A DNA stretch of 64,000 nucleotides from Halichondria panicea (GCF_963675165.1 NC_087388.1:310001-374000), one strand, 5' to 3'. Positions 35,670 to 50,573 are shown, numbered from the stretch's first letter. The notes: a model not told the origin generated them from the sequence alone. Numbers and translations are program-made.

Positions 35670-35701
<32 letters not shown>

Positions 35702-36682
35702 TGTGTGGGTGGGTTGTGTGGGTGGGTTGTGTGTGCATGCGAAATCAGCGGATATTTTGAAAAGGTTCTGGGGGAAAATACTCATTGACAACAACTGGTG
35801 TTTTACTGCTGTAATGCAAATAGTAGTTTTATAGACTGGACATTAACTATAGCTGTGTACAGTGTGGAGGTACAACCATGCAAGTGGGTAGAAGTAGTTA
35901 AAGTGGTGAGATTGTATTACAGATATTAAATGTTCAGAAGGATATCGTATAAAGTCAGTTAATTTCTACTCACCTCCTCTGGTAATACTGGGTCTCCCAC
36001 TCCCCACACCTCCAGCAGTTGAACATTGAACTCTTCTTCTTTTGAGAGCCTGGGGCTATTGTAAGTGGAGCACTTTGGTTTGGCTTTGCTGTGTCCTTGA
36101 CCATAGTCAGCTGACAACCACAGCCCGAAGTACTCCATCTGACCACCCATACCCTACAGTAGGAAAAGAGAACAACATAATTAAAGACACTCAATACACA
36201 ATAAACAATTAATCGCAAAATTACATTCGCTTACAATTAAGCTAACAGTCCTCATGCAAGTTTGATCTTAAAGCCCTCATAACGGCTGACCCCTGCTGAA
36301 GAAAGGGCAGGTCCCAAATGAACAGTTTGTGTACAAAACAACCCATCAACAAAGACCACCTCTGTGTAACAGCAAAACAATAATGAATGTTTCCCAAGGG
36401 TGTTTCATCACAAAGGGTTCCACTGCACACATCAAAATACTACAGGTAAAACCACCACTCACTAGTCCATTTGGTAGAGTCTGTGCATTTTGCTCGAGGT
36501 ACATGTAGTTCTCGTTATACCCTGAGGGGAGGTAGACACCCATGACAGGTGACAGTGTGAACAGGAAACAGTTGCCATTGCCTGCAAATATGGTGGGAAA
36601 AAGGAATTCATACATACATACATGTACGTAAAATCAAGAGTCCATAATAAGGGTCTTGGTAAAATGCACACACACACACACA

Positions 36683-36764
<82 letters not shown>

Positions 36765-38150
36765 CAGCTTTGGTCTAGAGTATCCAGGGAACATGCATTC
36801 TATACAGCCGTATTAATTATAACAATGCTTCCTAATATCAATTTCCCTGGTTGGTGGTTTCTACTTGGACTTCACCAATGTGTAATGTCAAGGAAAACAT
36901 TATTATATACATAAGAAACACAATTAATAAGGTATAATACAATGTACATGGCACTCACCTTTAAACTTTGGGCCAAACTGCCAGTTCTCAGCAGCGAATG
37001 CTCCAAACAAGTAGCCATTCGTATCCTTGACAACAATCAGAGTGGGCCCTTGACAACCGACCAGCTGTTTACAGAACATCGAATAACTCTCCCCGTGACG
37101 AAAACTGGAAAACAGAGGATACAGTTGACCACGTAGGTCGGTCGGAATAAAGTTACTGAGCAGAGTGAGAGAGGAGTGGTCTAACAGTTGTGACGAGAAC
37201 CTCTCACGAATAAGGGGGTGGGTGGTTTTCGTGGGGACAAGAGGACTCGTTTTAAACTCTGATAAAACACTCGAAGTAGGCGGTGCCTCTTGGTAGAAAA
37301 TACACGAAAAAGCGAGATGACAAATTTTTTGGGAAATTTCTGATTTCGATATCCATTCTTCGAATGAGCTTTGAGAAATTTTGAAGTCTTTGTCGTCGGG
37401 AAAGTTGTTTAATAAGAATGAAGATAGTCGCTGTACACTCTCTAAATCGCTTGAAAAATTGGCTAAGTGTGGGCACACTTCTGTCACAAATTGACTCTCA
37501 CTGGAAACTTTGATTAGTTCAATCAAACTTGTTTCTAGAGAACTCTTTGTCAACGACGCAGACCCACCAGAGCAGAAAATGTACAATCGTTCGGCCTTAT
37601 CTTGTAGAGCCCCTTTGAGAAATATGCACGTGTGTTGTGCGAAAAATTCGAATGATTGTTGAGGAACATCCGTCTGTGAATATAGACCGAGTAGAGCATG
37701 GAATAATCCTGACACACCCCCTGAGGAGAGATGGGTTCTCGACTGCTGAATATAGGCCTACAGAATAGAAGCACGGATTGTAAACAAATAAGATCAGATG
37801 AGCTAAAAACATCGTCTGATACAGAGGCTATACTTAAAAAGCAACATGTACAGTAGCTAACACCAGAAACAGACTAGCTACGTAAAGCAGGTATGATCTA
37901 GAGGCTACAGAACCCAATAACAAGACCTACATAGCTATAACACCAGAGGCCACACAACTAGCCTACAGCTCAGACTACTCTACGTACTTGCCTTCAGGCT
38001 GGCCTCCACATACACATTCCTCTCAGGACCTGCTATGGCCACAAACAGTTTCTTGATAGCTTGTCCCTCATCCTGGGAGAACTGTGGACTCACTCTCCTC
38101 AGGACTCTATCCCGGTCTTGCTCAGACCCTACTGATGAATTTGCCCCCAT
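35545..38150 (-). CDS. MEAK7: MEAK7 (TLDC1), TLD-domain mTOR-associated protein
   Basis: A lysosome-associated activator of an alternative mTOR output in animals. Five exons: 38150-37992, 37757-36959, 36581-36463, 36153-35974 and 35658-35545; 1371 nt, 456 residues, the length of human MEAK7. The N terminus MGANSSVGSEQ carries a glycine-2 myristoylation signal, as in the human protein (MGNSRSR). The middle has an EF-hand-like region. The TLD domain follows: LFGAFAAENWQFGPKFKG, NCFLFTLSPVMGVYLPSGYN, GMGGQMEYFGLWLSADYGQG, CSTYNSPRLS, EVWGVGDP. The C terminus IRQAPDDS matches the human LREVPDDE end. The first intron seems to have a GC donor (AAG then GCAAGT). A long CA repeat lies in intron 2. 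Confidence 0.92.
36668..36762. repeat. (CA)n microsatellite in MEAK7 intron 2
   Basis: About 95 bases of almost pure CA dinucleotide, interrupted once near 36689. Reading frames through it are artefacts. Confidence 0.95.
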
Positions 38151-38553
38151 GGGTAGGCTAGCTAGCACTTTAATTAAATACTGAAAATGCTGACAATAAA
38201 AATAAAAACACTCAAAGGGGGGGTCAAAGATCACATAGCTCAGAGTTCATTTTCGGAGAGCAACAGCCCCGCCCCAAATTTGCCAGCATGGCTATCCTAG
38301 CTAGCTAGCTAGCTATAGAAGCTTACCTAAGTAGGCTGTCTTCTAGCTAGCTTGTTAGTCTACAATTATGTACTTGTCTGTCGAGCTCCACATAGTGAGT
38401 GCATGCAGTTTCTGCAGAAAGCAGCCCCACCCCTTTACTGGCTCTACAGCAGCGGGGTCAAAGGTCACTATGATGGGCAACATTTGGAGTTGAGGGTGGA
38501 AATTAATTTTGTAGTAGAACTTGAGAAGTTGGTCTTCTTCTTTTCCTTAAAGT
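38151..38553. promoter_or_regulatory. Divergent promoter region between MEAK7 and IMPA copy 1
   Basis: About 400 bp between two start codons on opposite strands. It contains an AGCTAGCT run near 38297-38314 like the one upstream of SNRK. No clear TATA box. Confidence 0.4.
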
Positions 38554-40891
38554 ATGTCGGGTAATACAGATTTGGATGAATGCCTACAAGCAGCTCTGAA
38601 TATAGCCAGAAAAGCTGGGAAGGTATGGATGTCTGTGATCCATATGCTACATAATTATATGCTACAAATTTTCCATTAAATATCATTATACCTATTCTCC
38701 TAGATTGCTCGAGAGGCCTCCTTCTCGATTATGAAGGTGGAGACAAAGGCATCGTCCGCAGACTTGGTCACCGAGACTGACAAGCAAGTGGAGGAGCTCA
38801 TTCTGTCGGAGCTGAAGCAAAAGTTCCCCTCACACAAGTACAGAGCTAGCGTGTCCGATAATAATACATGTAGTGGGTGTGGCCATCCTCAATGTGGTTC
38901 TTTATATATTTACAATAATTATCAGTCGTGTTTTATAACAATTACCGGCCCTTTTCTGAACAGTCTTTCACCTGTATGTGAAGTGTACCCCCTCTGCCAT
39001 TTCTACCTTATCTTATAATTTATGTACCACTGAACTAACTGACCCCCCCCCCCTCAGGTTTATTGGTGAGGAGTGCACAGCTGCAGGGGAGGACTGCCAG
39101 CTGACCAACGACCCCACCTGGATGGTGGACCCCATTGATGGTACCTCCAACTTCGTACACGGGTATGACAATTCATGCGTGCAATTATTCACAAATGTGA
39201 GTACCTTTATCCAAGAAATAGAAATAGGACTGTTACTAAAGCTCCCCGAACAATTGATTGTAAGGAGGGGGGGGGGGGTGTAGTTGAACATCTTCCAGCA
39301 GCCATAACTTGAGTACCGTTGACCCAATGTCAATATTTTATGATTTTCTGAAAGCTTAGAAAGAGACCTTTCAAATGGTGTCACCAAAGTTCATATTAGA
39401 GAGATAAAAGTATTTGCCAATTTGGCAATACCATGGATTATAGCCCATGGTTCAGGGGCGAAAAATAAGAAATTAGGGCCCCGACCAAATTTTGGATTGA
39501 AACACATCATTTGAAAGGTCTCTTTCTAAGCTTTCAGAAAATCATAAAATTTTTGACATGGGGTCAACGGTACTCAAGTTATGGCTGTTGAAAGACGTTC
39601 AACTAACCCTTTATGGCTTTCTGTAAAGCTCCAATCTTGTCACTTTGAGACCGCTCGTTGCTTCGTATTGACATACACAGTGTGTTGATGCACATACCGT
39701 TTCCTTTTCTCCCAGAATCCCATTTTCAGCCGTGTCTATTGGACTGGCTGTAGACAAGACTCCGGTGGTGGGTGTGGTCTACAACTTCTCTCTAGATCAG
39801 ATGTTTGCGGCCAGGAAAGGGGGAGGGGCCACAATGAACGGTGCTCCAATACACGTCTCTAAATGCACAGGTACGTGATCGCAACACTAATTCTAATCAG
39901 CATATCCAATATTATTGTGTTATTATAAACTAAAACTATAAACTGTTGTTTCCTCTCAGAGTTGACGGAGTCTCTCTTGTTGAGTGAGTTTGGCTCCAAC
40001 CGACCACCAGAGTTGCTCAAGCCCAAGGTGGACTGTCTCTATGAGCTAGCCGTAGAGCCGAGGCCTGTGCATGGGTGGGTGTGGTCTATGGTCTATAGTA
40101 AAGCTGTAGAGCCGATAAAATGGCCTCTTTACTTCAAAGGGGTGTGATGGTCTGGTATAATAACGTGGATGTGAAATATGGCGGTTTATAGCATAAGTTA
40201 TTTCTTATTAATTATCCTCTCAAATATAAATTTTTTAACTTAGATCACTAAAATTGTGATTCTACAGCGGTATAATGATGCTGTACTTGTCTTCCCACAG
40301 TATTCGGATGGTAGGGTCAGCAGCACTGTCCATGTGTATGGTGGCTAGTGGGAGCGCTGATGCTTACTTTGAGTACGGTATCCACTGTTGGGATATTGCA
40401 GCTGGTGATGTCATCGTGAGGGAGGCGGGCGGAGTCACCATGTTCCCTACAGGTTAGGGGGTGGGTGTAGTCACTCAGACTTATATATAATATATATACA
40501 GTGGAATACTTATACATGTACAGAGGTGGCCTTTGTTGAGAGGTTGTTTTCTACACAAACTGTTCATTTGGGACTTGTGTGCCCTGGCAATTATATTGTA
40601 CTAGATTACCTTTCTTCAGGGATGGCCGTTAAGAGGGTTTCCATGGTTACTATATGTACAGAGGGTGGTGTAGAATATTTACTATTTCTTGCTAACATTA
40701 ATTTTGTTTTGTAATTATAAGTTACATAACTTGTACATTTGTGTGTGTATTTTCGCTGAATAACCTGTTGTCGTCACCCATCAGGTGATCCACTGGACGT
40801 GATGAGGAGGGGGGTGCTCTGTGCAGGGACACAAGAACTGGCCGCTAAACTAGCACCACACATCCCCAAGCTGGAGTACGAGAGAGACTGA
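38554..40891 (+). CDS. Inositol monophosphatase, tandem copy 1
   Basis: Hydrolyses myo-inositol monophosphates to inositol, a lithium-sensitive step of the phosphoinositide cycle. Seven exons: 38554-38622, 38704-38837, 39058-39162, 39716-39870, 39960-40074, 40301-40452 and 40785-40891; 837 nt, 278 residues (human IMPA1 has 277). Metal and substrate motifs are present: [17 protein letters not shown], then [16 protein letters not shown]. Intron 3 (39163-39715) carries a foldback repeat. A second gene with the same exon plan follows 150 bp downstream; the pair arose by tandem duplication. I cannot say whether it corresponds to IMPA1 or IMPA2. Confidence 0.93.
39286..39603. repeat. Palindromic foldback repeat (about 320 bp)
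   Basis: The left arm (GCCATAACTTGAGTACCGTT and TTCTGAAAGCTTAGAAAGAG) is the reverse complement of the right arm (CTCTTTCTAAGCTTTCAGAA and ACGGTACTCAAGTTATGGC). The centre carries CCATGGATTATAGCCCATGG. Same family as the copies at 1-125, 51500-51650, 52505-52805 and 61128-61415. Confidence 0.9.
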
Positions 40892-41043
40892 GTATATAAA
40901 AATCATGGACTCTTAGTTAATTTTTGTGGGATTTTTTAATCTATGATGATGATGATAATGGCAAAGAATGTGCAAATTCAGCACTCTATATACCTTTAGC
41001 TAGCTAGCTTGATGACCCTCCACTAATAATCTATTAACTTGCC

Positions 41044-42912
<1,869 letters not shown>

Positions 42913-43075
42913 ATCATGTTTGTCATAAATACTGCAATCTGATTGGTTAGAGGAAATGTTCTATCCCATTTAGAAAATCATGTACTTCAATAGAAAATCA
43001 TGTAGCAAAGATTAGATAAGAACATTCAAATCTGATTGGCTAAATACTCATGGTTGCTATGATCTAAAATGCTTA

Positions 43076-43204
43076 GACACTGTTTAGGAAGTTTCCACAT
43101 GATTTAGAAGTCCTCAGGGCTAGTAGAACCCTCACTGCGTTCGGGATACTACAACCAGCCCTTTGGGCTTCTAAATCATGTAGAAACTTCCTAAACAGTG
43201 TCTA
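43076..43204. repeat. Hairpin element between IMPA copy 2 and the MIB-ROCO gene
   Basis: GACACTGTTTAGGAAGTTTC with following bases (43076-43110) is answered by its near-perfect reverse complement at 43169-43203, giving arms of about 35 bases around a 58-base loop. The rest of the intergenic interval 42913-43323 contains two TCTGATTGG(T/C)TA motifs and no gene. Confidence 0.8.
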
Positions 43205-43323
43205 ACTATTATATAGATGTAATTTGTACAAAGCACATTTAAGTTTGATTGATATCTTGATCTGTGTTTAGCAATTGTCCTAACTGTTATTCTTGGCTCA
43301 GACAAAGCGTTGTTTAGTACTCT

Positions 43324-46300
43324 TTATTTGCCTTTCAATCCTAGTTCTTTAAACCATTGCTCTATAAGGGGAATGAAAGATTCTAAATTTTGATGTTGCT
43401 GTGTATTGTTGGTATCGCTGCCCATTTCCAATTGGTTGGTAGTCTCTTCTGCACCTGTTGCAGTTGATAGATCGGATGGGGATGGAGTGTCGGGCAGTGT
43501 CGAAGATGCATCATCTTGAGATTGCTGCTGCGGATAGTGGGCCTGTTTGCCAGGAGGAGTCAAACCAACAATATGTGATTTGGAATCGCATCGAGTTTCA
43601 GCTACTGGCCTATGGTTCTCCTCACTTGTATTGGTATGACGATCAGGTGATACTGATTGCTGTGAGTGAGATGTTGAAGATGAACCTAAGACGTCCGGAG
43701 GATCATCAACATATTTATCTGCTGGTATTTGGCATTCGGTTGGTGGAACTAAGTAGCCTGGTGGAATTATTTCGTCACAGCTATAGCACTCTAATGCTTG
43801 TGGACATTCTGGTTCAACTTGTGTCTGAATTTGCAAGTCAACGAAAGGCATGGTACAGAGAGGACAACACACCATTCTTTGAAATTTACTGTAAAATCTC
43901 CAATTGCAAAGAAGATTTTCCATTTTTTTAACAATTTGCATTACCATGGACCACAGTTCCTTAATTAACGACGTATCTTGACTTTTATTTGTGATAGCGT
44001 ACAGTTTAATTTGCCCACATTTTTTCTCGTGTGAAATTGAAACGAACACAGTTTTAGTAGTTAGTTCGTCTTGTATTTGATTTGATTCGGATACGATAAA
44101 TGAATTTGTATAAACCTTCTTGATAGAAACGCCGTCCTTGCACTTGACTGCCAGCTGCTGTAGGAAGCATATTGGAAGGCAAGGGGAAAACTCGTACGAT
44201 ACCATAATTCGACTTTCAAAACCAGTGAGACTGGGTGGTACTGTACTGGGACTGCTTTCCGTTACTAACCATGGAAAAAAATAACCGGATGGATCAGTTG
44301 TTTCATAAGCGAGTCCGTAAGTTTGAAGCAGCTTTACCAGATCTTTAAAAACGCCCGAGTTTATTGGCCACAATGCTTTGAGCAACTGCTGCTCAACTGT
44401 TCCATTTTTTTTCTGAATCATTATAGCCCGCTGAATTATGTCATCAGATAATTGATTAAAAGCAGACGTTCTCTTTTTCTCGGCTACCATCGCTGAAAAA
44501 TTATGGTGGAACACTTGTTTTAACAAATCTATCAACCAATCAACATCCATTATAACATCGTTAGACTTGCAATCTAACAGGTGGCCAGCTTGATGGAGGT
44601 ACTCAAGAAATAATGATGCTTCATGTTCATTTTCGCTTATAGTTGTTTGTGGACCAAGCTCATTTCTTATTATGTCCAACACTTGTGATCTTTCTAGGAT
44701 AGGGGCTTGTCCATCAGACAGAAGCTTTTCCGCTTCATGTCGAAGTACATCCGCTGCTCTTTGCTGATTAACATCGAGTTTTGTTTTGAGATGAACAAAA
44801 GACTTATTTTCAAGAAAGCAAGCAAGCTTCTCTTTCAAATTATCAAATCCCGATAATGTGTGCGTATTTGTCAGATGAAGTACTTTCAAGTTATACATAA
44901 CAAAGCAAGGTACGCTGTTACCATTGACCCTATTGAGATGTTCAATATTTCTTCTAACACATTTTGGTGATCGATTTCCGTATTTATTTGTTTCTTCTAT
45001 TGTTTTCAACGTTTCAAGCTCATTCTTTAGTTCTTTACGAAATAGTTTGCATTCATCTTCAATCATGCCCCGAATATGTTTAGCTTTCTTTTGAACCTCT
45101 GTTGGTGTACATTTGTCTGTGTGTGTACCGATGATCCATACAATAGGCCTAACGTTTTTGGTCATAACTTGCTGTAACCAATTAGCTACATACCGCTGAA
45201 AGCTTTTGGGTGTGTCTTCTTTGTAAGTTTCGAAATTTACGGCTATCCAAATTAGTGTACCATCTGTAATAAAGAGGTCGTTCATCATGACGTAACTTCT
45301 ATCACCGGCAAAGTCCCACAATCGTAGCTCAACAATGAAGTCCTGTTCACCTTCAGTTGTCATTTTCACTGGTATTGAGAACCGATCGATGCCAACAGTG
45401 TGATCGTGGTGCATTTCAGTTGTTGGAGTGACGTACTTGTCAAAACTTATAGCCTCTACGATACTAGTCTTACCACTACCAGACGAGCCTAGTACAAGCA
45501 CACGAAGAGCTTTTGTAATTGGACCAGGAAACTGCTCAAGTTCGACAAAATTTGCTCTAACATTCTCCAAAGTTGTATCTGTTGAGGGTTTAAGTCGTAT
45601 ATAGATCGGATTTCCTTCAAGTGAAAGTGTAACCATATTTTGCAGTAGAGCAAGAGTGTCCGTACCGCCTATGTCTTCAAGCGGAGACAGTCTGTGAATT
45701 CTGTTGAATCTCATGTAAATGGATTTTAGATTAGGTAACTTGAGTAATGATGCCGGGATGCAAGTGAACGAATTGTTTATAAGATCAATGCTCTCTAGGC
45801 ATGTGAGCTCGGCAAATGATGGAGGAAGTCTGGTCAGAAAGTTGTTGTTGAACGTTATTTCAATGAGGCATTTGAAACCACTGAACATATCTGGCAGGGA
45901 ATATAGGTAGTTACGACCAAACTTAAGACGTTCAAGATGCTGTAAAGATTGCAATTCAGAAGGAAATATCGAGATTTGGTTCCCATGGAGATTGAGGTGC
46001 TTGATATTGGTCAGGACCTCGTAGATAATTGGTGGAACGATTGTGAACTTATTATGTTGTACGCACACTAGCTCTATGGTAGATGCATGGTCCTGCAGCT
46101 CTGCAGGCAATGAGTTTAGCTCGTTCATCAAAAGGATCACGATTTTCAGGTCTTTACAACGTCGCCAGATTTCGGTATCGGTAATTTCTGTCAACCTTGT
46201 TCCACTGATCGTGAGCGAATAGCATGACATTCCATCATCTGGCGGATTGAATCGCATGAAGCAATAGCTCAACACAGGTTCGACCATTTTTACAAGTTTT

Positions 46301-48759
46301 GTCTTGTAGGTGAACATCTCCTTGACAATAACATCACCTATATACAGCAAAGAGACAAGAATACAATAGTCTAGCTCACATTCTTATAATAGAGAGAGAG
46401 CTAAAATGAATATACAAGACACTGATGAAATTGTGCTGTGTGCATGCATTTGTAATGCATAATATAAAGTTTTGAAATGCATAATATGCAGCTTTGCAAT
46501 CACTTACCAAATTTAATATAGTGGTCTATAGCAACCAGAAACGGGGCTTCTCCAGGTTTGATGGCTTTAAGCTCCACCTTCCCACCACTCCCAGCTTCCC
46601 AATAGTCGAGCGAGCCATCCTCGAGTTTAACCTCGGCACACGAGTCCTGATAAGATCAACATTGTCACTAACAAAGTACAGTGTTTGGAAAATACTGCAT
46701 AATCACGCACTTTCAATGAAACCGGGAAATAAATATGGGGAGAAATCAGTTTAATAGTGCATGGTAAAATGTTAATTCAGCTACTTTATAAGTTATTTTA
46801 AGATAGCTGCATATATGTACAAGCTCTTGTACCATAGCTCTGCTAGCTAAGACTTGTAATGTATACATGCACTTGTATATATATTATAGTACAATAATTA
46901 TAAGCCAGGCTAGAATGCTATATATAATTATGGCTTGCAGATAGTATTACAGAATGCGAGGTTTCAGTTATTAACTCACGTAGTAATTGGCCTTTCTCAA
47001 ATCATACTTCCCTTCCTCATGAACAATGTTAAGGACCTCACCTACATGTATATAAGATTCAAGATACAAAGACAACTGATATAGCCAACATTAAAATCAC
47101 ACACAAAAGTTTTCCCATGCCATTCAGTCTAGTCCATTCAAAAGTGAAAGGTTTCCACTTGTCAAAGCTTTGATCAGTTAACCTTACTGATTGTGATGAC
47201 CCAAAGTTTAATATATAGTGTGGGAACAGTAGCTGTGTTTGCAAAATTCCCCAGGTGCAATCCCACACATGCATGCATCTCTCCCATTACAATATAATTA
47301 AGACCACTATAATTATACTGAATCACTGTAACCCAATCTATAAGTGTTGCTAATGTAATAGCCAACATTAAAATCACACACAAAAATGTTCCCATGCCAT
47401 TCAGTCTAGTCCATTCAAAAGTGAAAAGCTTCCACTTGTCAAAGCTTTGATCAGTTGACCTTACTGAAAAGTTTAATAGTTGTGGTCAATAGTAGCTGTG
47501 TTTGCCAAATTCCCCAGGTGCAATCCCACACACATCACAATATAATTAAGACCACTATAATTATACTGAATCACTGTACCGCCAATCTAAGTGTTGCTAA
47601 TATAAATAGTCCCACAGTTAAAAATACACATAGTACATTACGTGATCTTATGAACAGTTCTCCTGTCAGTATATATATACAATAATTATAGTTGACAGAG
47701 TATATAATTATGAGTATACATTACTCTTGAGTATATAATTTATAATTATAATTATAATCACCTGTACTTGTTGCTGAGTTGCAGTCACTATGAGCAACAG
47801 TAGCGTGCTTGAATATCCCCACAAGTGAATACTTAACTGACTCTTCTCGCGTGGGTAAAGATCTTTTCTTGCTGCAAAAGAAAATACATGCACAAGTATT
47901 ACTACATGCAAATAGTTTGATTTTGTCATCAGCAAGTAAATATTACTTACGCATCATCATCATCTTGGTCTATGTTCCCACTTGGTATGTTGCAATGGAA
48001 ACAACTCTTCATATGCTCATCGTCGCCTTCGTTATAGCACTGAACACAGAGGTCGTAAAGGTCTCCCACACTCTTGTTTTGCCTAGCCAGCCTGAAGGCG
48101 AGGCCCTTCGATGGATCGAGACACTTGTCACAGAATACCATCTGACCAAGATAACCTATATAAAGAGTACAGCAGAAAAATTATGAGAGGACACATTATA
48201 CTAATAGATAAGTTAAAACTATACTAGTTGATCTATAATGCAAGTTGTTGACTGCAAAACTATAATTAAATAAAAAATATATAGCCTCGCTATAACTAGA
48301 TATAATATCATGTACACATAACTCACAAAGTTTTGTATATATAGATGTAAAGTTACATTGCATAATATAGTTTACAATTACCAAATTACCTGCTGGTCCA
48401 AGGCTGTACACTGTCAAATTCTTCCAGAGATCATAAGTATAGGTTCTTGTGTTTCCGCAGTCCCACAACACTGATACAACTCCTTCTTTGAAGTCGAACC
48501 CAGTTACTGTACCCACCTCAAGAGACCTAGGCCTATCTGATAGGCTATCAGTGAGAGCTTTTTTCCAGTGTTCATTGTGCAAGTCGGAATGATCTGAGTT
48601 TGAGGGATTGCTGCTGGAGTTGTTGCAGTAGACCACTCTCACTCCTAGGATAGGCTCATCATTATTCTCATTGACATGGCCTGTTGCTTTCTTTTGCAGC
48701 TCCTTCAGTAATGTTTGCCAGCCAGTATCCGAATCAAAACTGGTGCTACAGCTAGCCAT
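43324..48759 (-). CDS. MIB/HERC2-ZZ-MIB/HERC2 protein fused to LRR-ROC-COR (ROCO) module
   Basis: Six exons: 48759-48390, 48155-47951, 47871-47762, 47041-46980, 46646-46508 and 46337-43324; 3900 nt, 1299 residues, all phases compatible. Order: a first MIB/HERC2-like domain (ILGVRVVYC to VLWDCGNTRTYTYDLW); a ZZ-like zinc finger (VFCDKCLDPSKG, DLYDLCVQCYNEGDDEH); a second MIB/HERC2-like domain (FKHATVAHSDCNS to LEDGSLDYWEAGSGGKVEL). These three are arranged as in the Mind bomb N terminus. Then about six leucine-rich repeats (IKHLNLHGNQISIFPSEL and so on). The ROC GTPase follows with P-loop LGSSGSGKTS (around residue 580), switch LWDFAGD and GTHTD. A COR region comes next. There is no kinase or RING; after COR come Cys pairs (CCPLC, CYSC) and a Ser/Thr/Gln-rich tail. 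Start chosen at MASCSTSFDS, the only ATG in the frame. Confidence 0.85.
47080..47600. repeat. Tandem duplication in a MIB-ROCO intron
   Basis: A segment of roughly 250-280 bp starting TAGCCAACATTAAAATCACA (about 47080) recurs from about 47361 with small deletions. Both copies contain CCCCAGGTGCAATCCCACACA and TAAGACCACTATAATTATAC. Non-coding. Confidence 0.85.
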
Positions 48760-48938
48760 AGCTAGTCTCTCCAAGATTGAGCAGTGTATTTTGCTTGCTT
48801 CCTCTTCTGTACGCCGTATAACCCGTACGTAGTAAACAATGTGGTGGGTGTTGTAGGGGTGGGGCTATCCAAGGGAAATTCCCCTTGAGGTAAACTTGCA
48901 AAGCTGCACTTTGACCTTAGCTACGCTCGAAATTCAAC
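48760..48938. promoter_or_regulatory. 179-bp divergent promoter between MIB-ROCO and NCAPH
   Basis: The start codons of the two genes lie 179 bp apart on opposite strands, so one short interval must hold both promoters and both 5' UTRs. No TATA box is evident. Confidence 0.6.
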
Positions 48939-50573
48939 ATGGCGAATAACATGAACAGTGAAGAGTCCACCCCAGTATCGCTCACAGCACACAAGAGAGG
49001 CCACCTGTATCATGGAACTGCACCGAGGACAGCAGATCTCACCAAGACACCTGGAGGAACAGTTGCCAAGGTAAACATATAGATCAAAATAAATGGTAAT
49101 TACGGAAATTATGCGCTCCCCTGGACATTAAGTCTATATACCGTAAAACCTCGATTTAAGGCAACCCTCTATTTAAAGCGACACTTGGCATTTCGCCCAT
49201 ATAGCACCATATAAATTCATTTTTTGTGTGTACATTAAAACTTTGCTTTTGCAAAACGTAATTATTTAAAAGTGTTGCTTTAAATCGAGTTTTTACGGTA
49301 AGTGTTTTGCATACACTAGTCTCTAAACGTAATTAATTATTTATAAGTGAGTTTACAAAATTTAATATTATTTTATTCGATCCAGGTAACCTTCAATGAT
49401 GACGAGGCAGAGCGTAGGGAGAGGCGTTTCTATAGTAACCTCGCTACCATGATTAGTCCCGGCTGCCACACTCCTCGATCCGCTGTGCATTCATCCGCGA
49501 AAAGGTGTTGTCATGATCACCACTATAGTATACTATTTTTATTCTCTTTCTTTCGCAGAGGCAACAAGTCAGGAGTGGAGTCAGTTACCAGCTCTCTCAC
49601 TAACACGCAACTCAAGGAGCATTACGCCAACTGCGTTAAACTGTCCGCTATGAATGTAAGTGTGTGTGGGTGGGTGTGGGTGTGTGTAATATGTGAAGTG
49701 AAGGATTTTGTCATTTTGTGTTGACGAAATTGGATACTGACTAGTCACTGTAACAACGTATTTCTCACCTTGTAGAGGATCAATGCGAAGAATGCGTTTG
49801 GACTCCACCTCATTGATCACATGATGCAGCTACTCACCATTCAGGGGGAGATGACCAACTTCCAGGTAACCATAGCTACAAGCTATAATTCAAAAAATTA
49901 CGCCTTTGTAAATCAGTCTCTTCGACAGCTCGTTAAAATAAGTTATCCATCAATAATATCATCCCTGCAGAAATGCCATACACTTGCATATTATATCAGG
50001 ATAATAATCCACTATCCACTTTGGCTAGTTGCCGATAATAAATAGGCTCCTCCCACTTGCCCCCCCCCCCTTTGGATAGTAATTATCCTATCTCTTGCCA
50101 CACCCCCTTCAGATGGCTAGCTCCACGCTGGATGCCAGTGCCAAGATCTACGCTGGTCGGGTGGACTCCATCTACACAGACGCTTATAAGGTCCTCACTG
50201 GGTTCGGACGAGAGAGTCAGAATGAAGGTAACCAAGAAAGACTAGTGGCGCACCAATTGTAAGCCCGGTTTTTGGTTTCTATAGCAACTGAACAGACGGA
50301 GCAGGACGGTGAAAACAATTCTGAGAGTGGAAAAGGAAAAACGAAAAAAGTTTGTCAGAAAATTTTTAATTGTATAATTGAACTTTGACCCCTTTAGACC
50401 ACCAGCAGCGGAGTGAACAAAGTATTGGAGAAGAATGTGAAGAACTTGAACATCAACACATTTGATCTGGAGTACCAGGTGGACCCTCTGTTCAAGAAAA
50501 CATCAGCTGCCTTTGACGAGGGAGGAGTGGAGGGGTTGCTCATCAATCACCTGCACACTGAGTGAGTCGTGTG

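Noticed and set aside
43458-43931. 157-residue plus-strand frame opposite the MIB-ROCO 3' end
   Set aside because: No domain similarity; it is a shadow of the long minus-strand exon.
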